Source of the DNA: Coriobacteriaceae bacterium
Lineage (GTDB): Bacteria > Actinomycetota > Coriobacteriia > Coriobacteriales > QAMH01
DNA: 16,748 bases
Direction of reading: 5' to 3'
Assembly (NCBI GenBank): GCA_004553405.1
Contig: SFLO01000003.1
Coordinates: 1-16,748, forward strand
Position 1 is the stretch's first letter. Every line of letters starts with the position of its first letter. Position numbers and translations under genes: made by a program. Of this stretch, positions 7,446 through 13,264 are shown piece after piece. Below the pieces are notes generated by a model. That model did no database searches. It saw only the letters and a program-made list of their open reading frames with translations, and had not been told where the DNA came from.

Positions 7446-8405
7446 ATGACTGAGAAAGCAATGCTGTTCGACACCGCCCGCTGCACCGCGTGCAAGGGCT
7501 GCCAGGTTGCCTGCAAGTGCTGGAACAACCTGCCCTCCGGCGACGGTGGCTGTGCCGATTCCATGGACTTCAAGGGTGTCTACCAGAACCCGGCAGACAT
7601 CAACGGCACCACCCGCCTGATCATGACCTTCAACGAGTTCGAGGCCCCCGAAAGCCAGAAGCGCATGGGCTGGGCCTTTGGCCGCCGCAGCTGCCAGCAC
7701 TGCACCGACGCAGGCTGCGTGCAGATCTGCCCGGCCGGCGCCCTCTTCCGCGACGAGGAGACCGGCATGATCACCCACGACGCCAACAAGTGCGTGGGCT
7801 GCCAGTACTGCTCCACCGCCTGCCCCTACGACGTGCCCCGCTATGACAAGCTCGCCGGACGTCCGGACCCTGTCATCAACAAGTGCTACGGCTGCGTCGA
7901 CCGCATCCACAACGGCATGGCCCCGGCCTGCGTCACCACCTGCCAGCCCGGTGCCCTGCAGTTCGGCGATCGCGACGAGATGATCCGCCTGGCCCACGAG
8001 GCCGTCGACCGCCTGCAGGCCAAGGGCTTCACCGACGCCTGCGTCTACGGCGAGGAGGAGATGGGCGGCCTGCATGTGATCCAGGTGCTCAAGTACGGCA
8101 TCGAGGACCACGGCCAGGTTGCCAACCCCAAGAAGAGCGTCCTCAACACGGTCCACGACTACACTGCCCCCGTTGTGGGCGGCATCGCGGGCCTGGTCTT
8201 CCTGGGCCTTGCCGGCATGACCGCGCTGTCCGCCGGCGCAGAGAAGCACGACCAGGTGATCTACAACCCCGAGACCACCGACACCCTCGACATGAACACC
8301 GGCGCTGTTCTCAAGCACGGCGACGGCCAGGGTACCAAGAGCTTCAAGCAGTACATGAGCCAGGTGCCCATCTTCAAGAAGTGGGGGGAGGACGACCATG
8401 AGTAG
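7446..8405 (+). CDS. fdhB: Formate dehydrogenase iron-sulfur (beta) subunit
   Basis: A 319-residue electron-transfer subunit of the FdnH/FdoH type. Sixteen cysteines in four ferredoxin-like groups bind four [4Fe-4S] clusters: CTACKGCQVAC (13-23), CQHCTDAGCVQIC, CVGCQYCSTACPYDVP, and CYGCVDRIHNG...CVTTC. One hydrophobic segment (about 240-262) forms the single membrane anchor seen in FdnH, and a polar tail of about 55 residues follows it. It takes electrons from FdhA and passes them to the cytochrome b subunit. There is no signal peptide; the FDH-N family exports this subunit together with the Tat-tagged alpha subunit. AGGAGGTG begins at the last base of fdhA, and the end overlaps fdhC by eight bases, so the three are one operon with translational coupling. 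It is slightly longer than E. coli FdnH (294). Confidence 0.94.
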   Translation: MTEKAMLFDTARCTACKGCQVACKCWNNLPSGDGGCADSMDFKGVYQNPADINGTTRLIMTFNEFEAPESQKRMGWAFGRRSCQHCTDAGCVQICPAGALFRDEETGMITHDANKCVGCQYCSTACPYDVPRYDKLAGRPDPVINKCYGCVDRIHNGMAPACVTTCQPGALQFGDRDEMIRLAHEAVDRLQAKGFTDACVYGEEEMGGLHVIQVLKYGIEDHGQVANPKKSVLNTVHDYTAPVVGGIAGLVFLGLAGMTALSAGAEKHDQVIYNPETTDTLDMNTGAVLKHGDGQGTKSFKQYMSQVPIFKKWGEDDHE

Positions 8406-9198
8406 CCACGAGAACATCACCGTGTACCCCGAGCAGGCTCAGAAGAACGCCGAGTTCATCAAGGAGCGCAAGGAGAGCGGCAAGCAGCTGCGTGTCCAGC
8501 GCACCACCAAGCAGGCCCGCATCACCCATGGCACCGTCGCCATCTCCTGCATCCTGCTGGCCATCTCCGGCCTGTTCGTCTTCGTCCCGCCGCTGACCAA
8601 GGCCGTCGGCCCCGACGTCGTCTTCGTCATGCGCATGGTCCATCGCGTCGTGGGCCTGATCTTCTGCCTGGTGCCCATCATCAGCCTGATCATGGCCCCC
8701 AAGGGCGCCCTGCACATCCTCAAGAAGAACCTCGTCAAGTGGGACCACGACGACGTCATGTGGATGAAGCTCTTCCTGCCCTACCTGTTCACCTGCAAGT
8801 GGCTGCACATGCCCGATGCAAGCGAGACCAAGTCCGGCCAGCGCGTCTCTGACGGCATGATCATCCTGGTGGCCATCCTCATGGGCGTCACAGGCCTGGT
8901 GCTCACCGCCAACGTCGTGGGCATCATCACCCTGGGCATCACCTCCCATGCGGTGTGGCTGTTCCTGCACGACCTGGGCTTCTTCGCCATCTGCGTCCTG
9001 GGTATGGCCCACATCCTGCTCGGTGGCGGCATCATCGGCCCCTATCGCGGCATGCATCGCGTCATGTTCGGCGACGGCTCCCTCTCCGAGGGCGAGGCCA
9101 TGTACCACTGGGCACACTGGGTCCGCAAGCTGCACAAGGAGGGCTCCGACGAGCTCTACTGGGCAGACGCCAAGACCACCAAGCGCATCGAGGACTAA
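8398..9198 (+). CDS. fdhC: Formate dehydrogenase cytochrome b (gamma) subunit
   Basis: A 266-residue membrane protein of the FdnI/FdoI family that carries two b hemes and delivers electrons to the quinone pool. Four hydrophobic segments are visible at about 45-65, 78-100, 152-172 and 185-212. Histidines fitting heme ligation are His44 (ITHGTV), His82 (MVHRVVG), His191 (FLHDLGF) and His205 (MAHILLG), one per helix end as in FdnI. Compared with E. coli FdnI (217 residues) it has a longer charged N-terminus (about 40 residues) and C-terminal tail (about 50 residues), both probably cytoplasmic. ATG 8398 overlaps the end of fdhB, and GGGGGAGG lies just upstream inside fdhB. It completes the alpha-beta-gamma complex. 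The quinone type (menaquinone expected in such anaerobes) cannot be read from sequence. Confidence 0.9.
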   Translation: MSSHENITVYPEQAQKNAEFIKERKESGKQLRVQRTTKQARITHGTVAISCILLAISGLFVFVPPLTKAVGPDVVFVMRMVHRVVGLIFCLVPIISLIMAPKGALHILKKNLVKWDHDDVMWMKLFLPYLFTCKWLHMPDASETKSGQRVSDGMIILVAILMGVTGLVLTANVVGIITLGITSHAVWLFLHDLGFFAICVLGMAHILLGGGIIGPYRGMHRVMFGDGSLSEGEAMYHWAHWVRKLHKEGSDELYWADAKTTKRIED

Positions 9199-9263
9199 GC
9201 CCTTCGGCTTTCCCGTGCGCTGGCCCCTCAAGCCCTCGCGGCCCTGCCTACCCGGCGGGGCCC

Positions 9264-9287
9264 GCGGGGGCGGGGCCGCCCGCTTTC
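9264..9287 (+). terminator. Likely terminator of the fdhABC operon
   Basis: GCGGG (9264-9268) plus GGC (9269-9271) pair with GCC (9275-9277) and CCCGC (9279-9283), leaving a three-base loop and one bulged G, followed by TTTCT. It lies 65 bases after the fdhC stop. Other GC-rich pairings overlap it, so the exact fold is uncertain. Confidence 0.45.
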
Positions 9288-9315
9288 TGCTCTGAGGTGG
9301 GCAGGGACCCCCCTG

Positions 9316-9367
9316 AAAAAAGCGCCGGGCTGCCGGCATCGCACCATGGGTGCAGCCGGCAGCCCGG
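9316..9367 (-). terminator. Strong intrinsic terminator shape on the minus strand
   Basis: CCGGGCTGCCGGC (9325-9337) pairs perfectly with GCCGGCAGCCCGG (9355-9367), 13 pairs, topped by an inner GCACC/GGTGC stem. Six A's at 9316-9321 lie on the left side, which on the minus strand reads as stem, CGC, then TTTTTT. On the plus strand the stem is followed by GAAGTCTTT, a poor U-tract. There is no minus-strand gene upstream of it in the window. Confidence 0.6.
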
Positions 9368-9422
9368 GAAGTCTTTGGGTATTCGTGCGAGGCGGAGTGC
9401 CCCGCATCCTGCTCGCGTCAGC

Positions 9423-9470
9423 GCCAAGCACCAAGCTCATCCGCCATAACCTCCGGGCCTGGTGCTTGGC
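9423..9470. other. 10-bp hairpin in the fdhC-fdhE gap
   Basis: GCCAAGCACC (9423-9432) is exactly complementary to GGTGCTTGGC (9461-9470) with a 28-base loop. The loop includes CCTCC (9450-9454), which can alternatively pair with GGAGG at 9481-9485. Mutually exclusive pairings of this kind are typical of regulatory leaders. Confidence 0.45.
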
Positions 9471-9528
9471 CGGCTTCACGGGAGGGCGCTCTCGCACATG
9501 CGCGGGGGCGCCCCATGTGTCGCTCGGC

Positions 9529-9590
9529 AGGGGATACCCGCAGGCCGCGCAACACCTTCATGCCTGTTGCCCGGCCCGTTGGTATCCTTT
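9529..9590. other. Long interrupted hairpin upstream of fdhE
   Basis: Three successive stems share one axis: AGGGGATACC/GGTATCCTTT (9529-9538 with 9581-9590, two G-T pairs), GGCCG/CGGCC (9543-9547 with 9572-9576) and GCAACA/TGTTGC (9549-9554 with 9565-9570). Internal loops are small and symmetric, and the apical loop has ten bases. It ends 64 bases before the fdhE start codon. Confidence 0.5.
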
Positions 9591-9654
9591 CTATCACAAG
9601 AGCTGCGCCTTCGCCCGCTACAGCGGGGCGCGCATTCCCCGAGGAGGGCCGATA

Positions 9655-10539
9655 ATGAACCTGAGACTCATCGACGCCGCCATGGACTCCTACAAGGAGC
9701 TCCCGCAAGACGACGTCAACCGCCTGGTGTTCTTCCGTAGCGTGTGGGGCCTGCAGGCCGCCTCTGCGCAGGACTGCCCCTGCAGCTGGGAGGCCCCCTC
9801 ACCCGAGGCCCTCACCGTGGCCTGCTCCGCCGGGCAGCACATCTTCGCAAACGCCCCGGTCGCCATCGATGCTGCTGTGCTGGCGCGCGACGCCGCAGAC
9901 ATCGCCGCCTGCATCGCCGGCAAGGGTCTGCTCGACCCGGCGATCGCCGCCGTCCTCAAGGAGCTGAGCTGGGCAGACGTCCTCGCAGCAGCGGGCCTCG
10001 AGCTTGCCGGCAGCGAGCCTTCTGCCTTCCTCGACGAGCTCGCCGGCGGCCTGGTAGACGCCGGCATCCCCGTGCCCGCCGCGGTGGCCGCCGCCCAGGT
10101 GGCAAGCCTCGCCCTGCGCTGCCAGCTGGAAAACCCCGCCCAGGCAGCCGTGCGAGCGCTCAGGGACGCCAAGCTCTACGATGAGCACCACCCGCTGCTG
10201 TGCCCCTGCTGCGGCAGCGAGCCCACCTTGTCGCACGTGGGCGGCCAGACCTCCAGCCAGGGCCGCGGCCGCCTGCTGGTGTGCGCCCAGTGCGGCTGCA
10301 CCTGGGAGTTCCAGCGCATCCGCTGCGCCCGCTGCGGGCAGACCAACCCCGGTCACCTGCACTATTTCTCGCTCGAGGGCGACGATGCCCACCGCCTCTA
10401 CACCTGCGACGACTGCGGCAGCTACATTCGCACGCTCTTCAGCGAGAAGGGCGCGCTGGCTCCTGTATCCTACGAGGTCGAAGACGTGGTCATGGCCAGG
10501 CTCGACGCCATCGCCCAGGATCCGCGCTTCCACGCCTAG
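9655..10539 (+). CDS. fdhE: Formate dehydrogenase accessory protein FdhE
   Basis: A 294-residue cytoplasmic maturation factor for Tat-exported formate dehydrogenases; in E. coli FdhE binds the catalytic subunit and is needed for active enzyme. The C-terminal half carries the rubredoxin-like, metal-binding signature of the family: four CxxC pairs at Cys183/186 (LCPCCG), Cys210/213 (CAQCG), Cys224/227 (CARCG) and Cys251/254 (CDDCG). The N-terminal half is Ala-rich, helical and weakly conserved, as usual. ATG 9655 is selected because GAGGAGG (9641-9647) lies seven bases ahead, and the length then fits E. coli FdhE (309). The open frame continues upstream to 9346, but that part looks non-coding. 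fdhD follows after 26 bases. Its place behind fdhABC supports the role. Confidence 0.88.
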   Translation: MNLRLIDAAMDSYKELPQDDVNRLVFFRSVWGLQAASAQDCPCSWEAPSPEALTVACSAGQHIFANAPVAIDAAVLARDAADIAACIAGKGLLDPAIAAVLKELSWADVLAAAGLELAGSEPSAFLDELAGGLVDAGIPVPAAVAAAQVASLALRCQLENPAQAAVRALRDAKLYDEHHPLLCPCCGSEPTLSHVGGQTSSQGRGRLLVCAQCGCTWEFQRIRCARCGQTNPGHLHYFSLEGDDAHRLYTCDDCGSYIRTLFSEKGALAPVSYEVEDVVMARLDAIAQDPRFHA

Positions 10540-10565
10540 ACGCTGCCGGCAGGGGAGGGCTGCAC

Positions 10566-11378
10566 GTGGAGATAAGCAACCTGTTCACACCAGACGATGA
10601 GCTGCTCAAGCACAGCGTGCGCCTGTGCACGCCGGCCGAGCCCGACGTGGTGGCCTTCGAGGAGGTGCAGGTGGAGCACTCCATGGAGGTCTTCGTCAAC
10701 GAGATCCCCACCTTCACCATCGTCTGCAGCCCCGACCGCCTGCCCGAGCTCGTGCTGGGCCGCCTGTGCACCCAGGGCATCGTGCGCGACGCCGAGGAAG
10801 TCGAGAGCATCTACATCTGCCAGCACGCCACCCGCGCCCGCGTCTTCCTGCGCGACCGCCAGGCCCAGCTGCAGCGCCGGCACGTGGAGGCGGTGCCCTC
10901 CTGCTGCACCGGCAACCGCACGCTCAACAGCTACTTTGAGGCAGACGAGCCCCCCGCCAAGGTGGTGCCCATCCCCTGGGACCGCCGCTGGATCTTCTCG
11001 CTGGCGCGCAGCTTTGCGCTGGACACGCCCCTGCACCGCCGCACCATGGGCACCCACAGCTGCTACCTGGCCTTAGGCGAGCAGATCCTCTACTGCTGCG
11101 AGGACCTGGGGCGCCACAACGCCTTCGACAAGGTGGTGGGGGAGGCCCTGCTCGACGAGGTCGACCTCTCGCAGGCCATCGTCTACACCTCCGGGCGCAT
11201 CCCGGTCGACATGGTGATGAAGGCCATACGTGCGCGTATCCCCATCCTGGTGACCAAGGCCGTGCCCACAGACGCCACCATCGAGCTGGCCCGCGAGTTC
11301 GACCTCACCCTCATCTGCCAGGCGCGGCCGGACTCCTTCAAGGTCTTCAACGACCCCGCCAACCCGATTTGCGGCTGA
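10566..11378 (+). CDS. fdhD: FdhD, sulfurtransferase for formate dehydrogenase maturation
   Basis: A 270-residue protein. FdhD passes sulfur from a cysteine desulfurase to the molybdenum cofactor of formate dehydrogenase, which needs a sulfido ligand. Hallmarks are CEDLGRHNAFDKVVG (178-192) and the SGRIPVDMVMKA...IPILVTKAVPTDATIELARE block (209-244). The mobile-loop region reads PSCCTGN with Cys113 and Cys114 adjacent, where E. coli FdhD has a CxxC pair (Cys121, Cys124); loop sequence is known to vary in the family. The start is GTG 10566, supported by GGGGAGGG (about 10551-10558) seven bases ahead; the frame upstream overlaps fdhE and is not coding. It is probably co-transcribed with fdhE. 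The sulfur may come from the desulfurase at 707-1849 or from IscS elsewhere. Confidence 0.93.
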   Translation: MEISNLFTPDDELLKHSVRLCTPAEPDVVAFEEVQVEHSMEVFVNEIPTFTIVCSPDRLPELVLGRLCTQGIVRDAEEVESIYICQHATRARVFLRDRQAQLQRRHVEAVPSCCTGNRTLNSYFEADEPPAKVVPIPWDRRWIFSLARSFALDTPLHRRTMGTHSCYLALGEQILYCCEDLGRHNAFDKVVGEALLDEVDLSQAIVYTSGRIPVDMVMKAIRARIPILVTKAVPTDATIELAREFDLTLICQARPDSFKVFNDPANPICG

Positions 11379-11384
11379 TTCCAA

Positions 11385-11405
11385 GCGCCGCTCGCGCTGC
11401 GGCGC
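11385..11405. other. 7-bp hairpin after fdhD
   Basis: GCGCCGC (11385-11391) pairs with GCGGCGC (11399-11405) around a seven-base loop, starting six bases after the fdhD stop. No U-tract follows; instead TATCAT (11407-11412), a possible -10 box for the formate channel gene, comes next. It could be a weak terminator or a transcript-end stabiliser. Confidence 0.35.
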
Positions 11406-11488
11406 GTATCATCTGCGTATCAAACTGGCAAGCAAGGACGGCCTGCGCTGTGCGCGGGCTCTGTGGCGTTAGAGAGAGGGGAAAGCCC

Positions 11489-12328
11489 ATGGAAGAGCAG
11501 ATAACCAAGGCCGACATCGCGGCCTGCAAGCCCGACCACGCCGCCGGCGCGGGTATCGTCGCCAAGGCCGAGGCCGTCGGCATGGCCAAGGCCCAGATGA
11601 GCGCGGGCCGCATGTTCTGGCTGGCCATCGCCGCCGGCCTGTTCATCGGCACCGGCGCGCTGTTCATGGCCTACGTCAAGGCAGATCTGACCCTGAGCTT
11701 TGCCGTGGCGAGCGTCTTCGGCGCGGCCATGTTCTCCATCGGCCTGATCCTGGTGGTCATCGCCGGTGCGGAGCTCTTCACCGGCAACACCCTCATGGTG
11801 ATCGCCGCGCTCGAGAAGAAGATCAGTTGGCTGCACATGCTGCGCAACTGGGTGGTCGTCTACATCGGCAACCTGGTGGGCTCGCTGCTGCTGGTGGCCG
11901 TGGTCGTGGGCTGCGGCGTCATGGCCATCAAGGCGGGCGACAACACCATCGGCAACCAGATGGTGGCCGTGGCCGCCGGCAAGGAGGCCCTGGGTCCGCT
12001 GGAGATCTTCTGCCGCGGCATCATGTGCAACTTCCTCGTCTGCCTGGCCGTGTGGATGGGCTTTGCCGGCCGCACCGTCATCGACAAGATCGTGACCTGC
12101 ATGTTCCCCGTCACCGCCTTCGTCGCCATGGGCTTCGAGCACTGCGTGGCCAACATGTTCTTTTTGCCCATGGGCACCGTGGCCTCGATGATGGGCTACG
12201 GCTCCGTCGGCGTGCTGGCATGGGGCGGCGCTGCCTACAACATCCTCTTCGCCACCCTGGGCAACATCGTGGGCGGCGCGGTCTTCGTGGGCGTCCTCTA
12301 CTGGCTGGCCTACCGCAAGTCCAAGTAG
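11489..12328 (+). CDS. focA: Formate/nitrite transporter (FNT family, FocA/NirC-like)
   Basis: A 279-residue inner-membrane channel with six hydrophobic segments: about 42-62, 70-95, 120-148, 178-198, 204-228 and 245-274. FNT markers are AGAELFTGNTL (92-102, the loop region that gates the pore) and GFEHCVANMFFLP (215-227), which contains the central histidine (His218) matching the conserved His209 of E. coli FocA. FNT proteins form pentamers that pass formate, nitrite or hydrosulfide. ATG 11489 is chosen because GAGAGGGGAAAG (11473-11485) precedes it; the open frame upstream to 11369 overlaps fdhD and the intergenic hairpin. Placement behind the fdh genes makes formate the likely substrate, supplying the externally facing active site with cytoplasmic formate or taking up excess. 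Nitrite transport cannot be excluded from sequence alone. Confidence 0.9.
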   Translation: MEEQITKADIAACKPDHAAGAGIVAKAEAVGMAKAQMSAGRMFWLAIAAGLFIGTGALFMAYVKADLTLSFAVASVFGAAMFSIGLILVVIAGAELFTGNTLMVIAALEKKISWLHMLRNWVVVYIGNLVGSLLLVAVVVGCGVMAIKAGDNTIGNQMVAVAAGKEALGPLEIFCRGIMCNFLVCLAVWMGFAGRTVIDKIVTCMFPVTAFVAMGFEHCVANMFFLPMGTVASMMGYGSVGVLAWGGAAYNILFATLGNIVGGAVFVGVLYWLAYRKSK

Positions 12329-12351
12329 CGCTGCATCCTGCGCGCTGTCAC

Positions 12352-12390
12352 GGTGGGCTTGCCGCACAAATGCGGCGGGCCCGCCTTTTT
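12352..12390 (+). terminator. Intrinsic terminator after the formate channel gene
   Basis: A 15-pair stem (12352-12366 with 12371-12385, three G-T wobbles) closes a CAAA loop and is directly followed by TTTTT. This is the best intrinsic terminator on the plus strand of the window and clearly separates the formate block from def. Confidence 0.9.
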
Positions 12391-12405
12391 CATGCCCGCA
12401 GCTGC

Positions 12406-12411
12406 TAAACT
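12406..12411 (+). promoter_or_regulatory. Possible -10 box (TAAACT) upstream of def
   Basis: TAAACT lies between the terminator at 12352-12390 and the def start at 12448, where a new promoter is needed. The -35 region would overlap the T-tract of the terminator and is not consensus. Confidence 0.3.
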
Positions 12412-12447
12412 CCAGACCGTATGCGAAGAACCTTTTGGGAGGCACGG

Positions 12448-12990
12448 ATGAACATCATCACCCTGCCCGACCCCCTGCTGCGCGAGGTCAGCCAGCCGGT
12501 GGAGATCGGGGACAAGTCAATCAAGAAGCTCGCCAAGGACATGGCCAAGCTCATGTACAAGACAGACGGCGTGGGCATCGCCGCGCCCCAGGTGGGCCTG
12601 CTCAAGCGCTTCGTCGTCATCGACTGCGACTGGGTCGAAGAAGACGAGAAGGGCCGCCCCCTCAAGAAGAACCCCATCACCATGATCAACCCGGTCATCG
12701 TCGACCACTCCGAGGAGACCGTCGTCAACAGCGAGGGCTGCCTCTCTGTGCCCGGCATCAACGGTGATGTCGAGCGCTGGGAGTGGGTCGAGGTCGAGTG
12801 CTACAACGAGGACTACCAGCTGGTGCGCTACAAGAGCGGTGGGCTCTTCGGCCGCTGCATGCAGCACGAGCTCGACCACCTCGACGGCAAGACCTTTGTC
12901 GACCGCATGCCCCCGCTGGCCCGCATCCAGGCCCTCAGGGACTACGACGAGGCCCGCGCTCGCGGCGCCAAACCAGGTGAGGTTTGCTAA
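12448..12990 (+). CDS. def: Peptide deformylase
   Basis: A 180-residue metalloenzyme that removes the formyl group from the N-terminal methionine of new proteins. All three family motifs are present: GVGIAAPQVG (41-50, with Gln48), EGCLS (96-100, Cys98 a metal ligand) and QHELDHLDG (139-147, metal ligands His140 and His144, catalytic Glu141). The start is ATG 12448 because GGGAGG (12437-12442) lies five bases ahead and the protein then begins MNIITLPDPLL, normal for the family; an in-frame ATG at 12421 would add nine residues without a ribosome-binding site. fmt, the enzyme adding the formyl group, lies downstream but is separated by 274 bases containing a large inverted repeat, more than usual for a def-fmt pair. 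Confidence 0.96.
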   Translation: MNIITLPDPLLREVSQPVEIGDKSIKKLAKDMAKLMYKTDGVGIAAPQVGLLKRFVVIDCDWVEEDEKGRPLKKNPITMINPVIVDHSEETVVNSEGCLSVPGINGDVERWEWVEVECYNEDYQLVRYKSGGLFGRCMQHELDHLDGKTFVDRMPPLARIQALRDYDEARARGAKPGEVC

Positions 12991-13023
12991 GCCCTCCTTC
13001 GTCGAGCTTTGACCCGACGCTGC

Positions 13024-13124
13024 GGCTTGCGTGAGCACGCACATCAGGCGCTCACCCGCGCCCTCACGTAGCGAAGTACGCTACGGGCGCGGCTTCACGC
13101 CTGCTGCACGCACTCACGCAAGCC
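13024..13124. repeat. 101-bp nested inverted repeat between def and fmt
   Basis: The outer arms GGCTTGCGTGAG (13024-13035) and CTCACGCAAGCC (13113-13124) are perfect complements. Moving inward, AGGCG/CGCCT (13046-13050 with 13098-13102), CCGCGCCC/GGGCGCGG (13056-13063 with 13085-13092) and GTAGCG/CGCTAC (13068-13073 with 13079-13084) all pair, with a five-base apical loop AAGTA. At least four stems nest on one axis, giving a cruciform or long RNA hairpin. No U-tract or open reading frame of note is present. It looks like a palindromic intergenic element or the core of a structured RNA. Confidence 0.75.
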
Positions 13125-13154
13125 TCGCTGACTCTTGCTCAACCTGTGAGGGTT
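13123..13154 (+). repeat. 32-bp intergenic element, copy B
   Basis: Begins at the end of the 101-bp palindrome and matches 2551-2582 at about 26 of 32 bases without gaps. CCTCGCTGACT and AACCTGTGAGG are identical in both copies. A looser relative of the second half, AACCAGGTGAGGTTT (12971-12985), overlaps the last codons of def. Confidence 0.5.
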
Positions 13155-13166
13155 GGGGTTGGACCT

Positions 13167-13205
13167 GGGAGCGGGGTGCTTGATTTGGGCGCTGCCCACG
13201 CTCTC
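13167..13205. other. Hairpin upstream of fmt
   Basis: GGGAGCG (13167-13173) pairs with CGCTCTC (13199-13205), one G-T wobble, and encloses a second stem, TGGGC/GCCCA (13186-13190 with 13194-13198), with a GCT loop. The T-rich stretch further on (13215-13228) is too distant to make it a classic terminator. fmt starts 60 bases later. Confidence 0.35.
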
Positions 13206-13264
13206 CGGGGCGGGTTTGATTTGTTTGATCATCGGTTGTCGATCCCTTGCTGGGGAGGTTGTTG

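Larger units (their letters stand above)
9199..9654. other. 456-base structured intergenic region between fdhC and fdhE
   Basis: No convincing gene lies here. The fdhE frame stays open upstream of ATG 9655 from 9346, but without family similarity or a ribosome-binding site. The stretch contains, in order: a terminator-like hairpin (9264-9287); a very strong hairpin with an A-tract on its left (9316-9367); a smaller one (GCGAG 9387-9391 with CTCGC 9412-9416, inner GCGG/CCGC); a 10-bp stem (9423-9470) that competes with a CCTCC/GGAGG pairing (9450-9454 with 9481-9485); GGGCGC/GCGCCC (9484-9489 with 9508-9513) or CACATG/CATGTG (9495-9519); and a long hairpin at 9529-9590. A possible extended -10 (TGGTATCCT, 9580-9588) precedes fdhE. 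It may be a riboswitch-like leader of fdhE or encode a small RNA. Confidence 0.55.

Noticed and set aside
4754..7573. Long minus-strand open frame (939 codons) antisense to fdhA, and similar ones such as 13229-15559
   Set aside because: They mirror GC-rich coding sequence in the opposite strand, have low-complexity Val/Ala/Gly/His-rich translations and show no recognisable family.
9370..9600. tRNA-Sec (selC) gene in the structured gap
   Set aside because: No TTCRA-type T-loop, CCA end or long variable arm could be found on either strand.
9346..9654. N-terminal extension of FdhE
   Set aside because: The frame is open, but the region is a series of hairpins, the translated part has no family similarity, and ATG 9655 has an excellent ribosome-binding site and gives a normal length.
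13024..13124. Palindrome as an ordinary terminator of def
   Set aside because: It is much larger and more interrupted than a terminator stem and is not followed by a T-tract.
13024..13154. CRISPR array or insertion sequence between def and fmt
   Set aside because: There are no regularly spaced direct repeats, no transposase and no target-site duplication visible; the structure is a single nested palindrome.
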